Shown here in pieces: positions 23,707 through 23,795 of a stretch of 23,795 nt of DNA. The translations under genes were made by a program, and so were the position numbers. Source of the DNA: Patescibacteria group bacterium (GTDB taxonomy: Bacteria > Patescibacteria > ABY1 > JAGPKW01). The stretch lies in contig JAIPGT010000004.1 in assembly GCA_021735565.1 (NCBI GenBank), positions 1-23,795 on the forward strand, in the 5' to 3' direction. The notes beneath the pieces were generated by a model. The model was not told where the DNA came from, searched no databases, and saw only the letters and a list, made by a program, of their open reading frames with translations. Each line of letters opens with the position of its first letter. Position 1 is the stretch's first letter.

Positions 23707-23795
23707 TTTTTAAATATCTCTTCTTTTAAGCTTTTTTCAAAAAAATAAGCTCTTTTCTTAAAAATTCCCCAAAAAACTTCCATTTTCACTATAAT
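23673..23795 (-). CDS. Possible - strand gene, 3' end or small ORF
   Basis: The - strand is open from the window edge to a TAA at 23675-23673. An ATG at 23783-23781 would give 36 residues (MEVFWGIFKKRAYFFEKS and a Lys/Glu-rich tail). The frame is also open upstream of that ATG, so this may be the C-terminus of a larger gene entering from the right. A good terminator just past the stop supports a real gene. TATAGT lies four bases upstream of the ATG and could be a -10 of a leaderless transcript. No family is recognised. Confidence 0.4.
   Translation of the reverse strand: MIVKMEVFWGIFKKRAYFFEKSLKEEIFKKINYLKQKEDN

Noticed and set aside
1..23795. Insertion sequence, integrase, prophage or toxin-antitoxin/defence genes
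   Set aside because: I found no transposase, recombinase, nuclease or antitoxin-like protein in any convincing frame; the adhesin's tail-fibre resemblance is not accompanied by phage genes.

Overview
The window is a stretch of very AT-rich bacterial chromosome (about one quarter G+C by eye) packed with short-spaced genes, most on the + strand. The overall style suggests a member of the Candidate Phyla Radiation (Patescibacteria). Pointers are DUF4012 and PEGA/propeller proteins, a secreted protein with 'YAW-EN-GWI' repeats plus a 'CSDGIDNDGDG' motif and a peptidoglycan-binding domain, an adhesin with 'GNVGIG..TP' motifs, a compact FtsL, and almost no Shine-Dalgarno sequences. This placement is inference; no rRNA is present. 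The standard genetic code fits: every intact gene ends in TAA and no gene needs UGA as a sense codon.

Layout. (1) 1-428: the 3' end of rsmH overlaps ftsL, the start of a division/cell-wall (dcw) cluster. (2) 429-593: intergenic DNA with repeats, an intrinsic terminator and a fresh promoter. (3) 594-7943: a tightly spaced run of ftsI-type transpeptidase, phosphohexomutase, P2-type cation ATPase and asparaginyl-tRNA synthetase. (4) 7944-8133: a GC-rich hairpin repeat and a promoter. (5) 8134-10914: rlpA-like, ftsE, ftsX and a VanZ-like gene, with overlaps from ftsE onward. (6) 10915-11341: a second copy of the GC-rich repeat, then a self-contained unit (consensus promoter, strong ribosome-binding site, 73-residue membrane protein, terminator). 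(7) 11363-12505: murG and tRNA-Thr(GGU). (8) 12590-15815: two secreted surface proteins, the second apparently frameshifted near its 3' end. (9) 15837-18382: an ABC-F translation factor and an RmlA-type nucleotidyltransferase. (10) 18385-19662: a PEGA-domain protein on the - strand, tail to tail with rmlA. (11) 19736-23452: murA, a large DUF4012 membrane protein and a possible small membrane protein. (12) 23453-23795: no clear + strand gene; a bidirectional terminator, inverted repeats and the possible end of a - strand gene.

The theme is envelope construction. MurA and MurG make peptidoglycan precursors, the FtsI-type protein crosslinks septal peptidoglycan with FtsL, and RlpA with FtsEX probably controls its cleavage. 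The phosphohexomutase and RmlA supply sugar nucleotides. The adhesin-like and peptidoglycan-binding proteins decorate the surface. I did not find a clearly new multi-gene defence or mobile system. The most interesting items are the interrupted reading frame at 15624-15657 with a phased A_AAA_AAT heptamer, the isolated strongly signalled small membrane gene at 11087-11308, the dispersed GC-rich hairpin repeat, leaderless-looking promoters, and an arginine at a cation-site position of the P-type ATPase.
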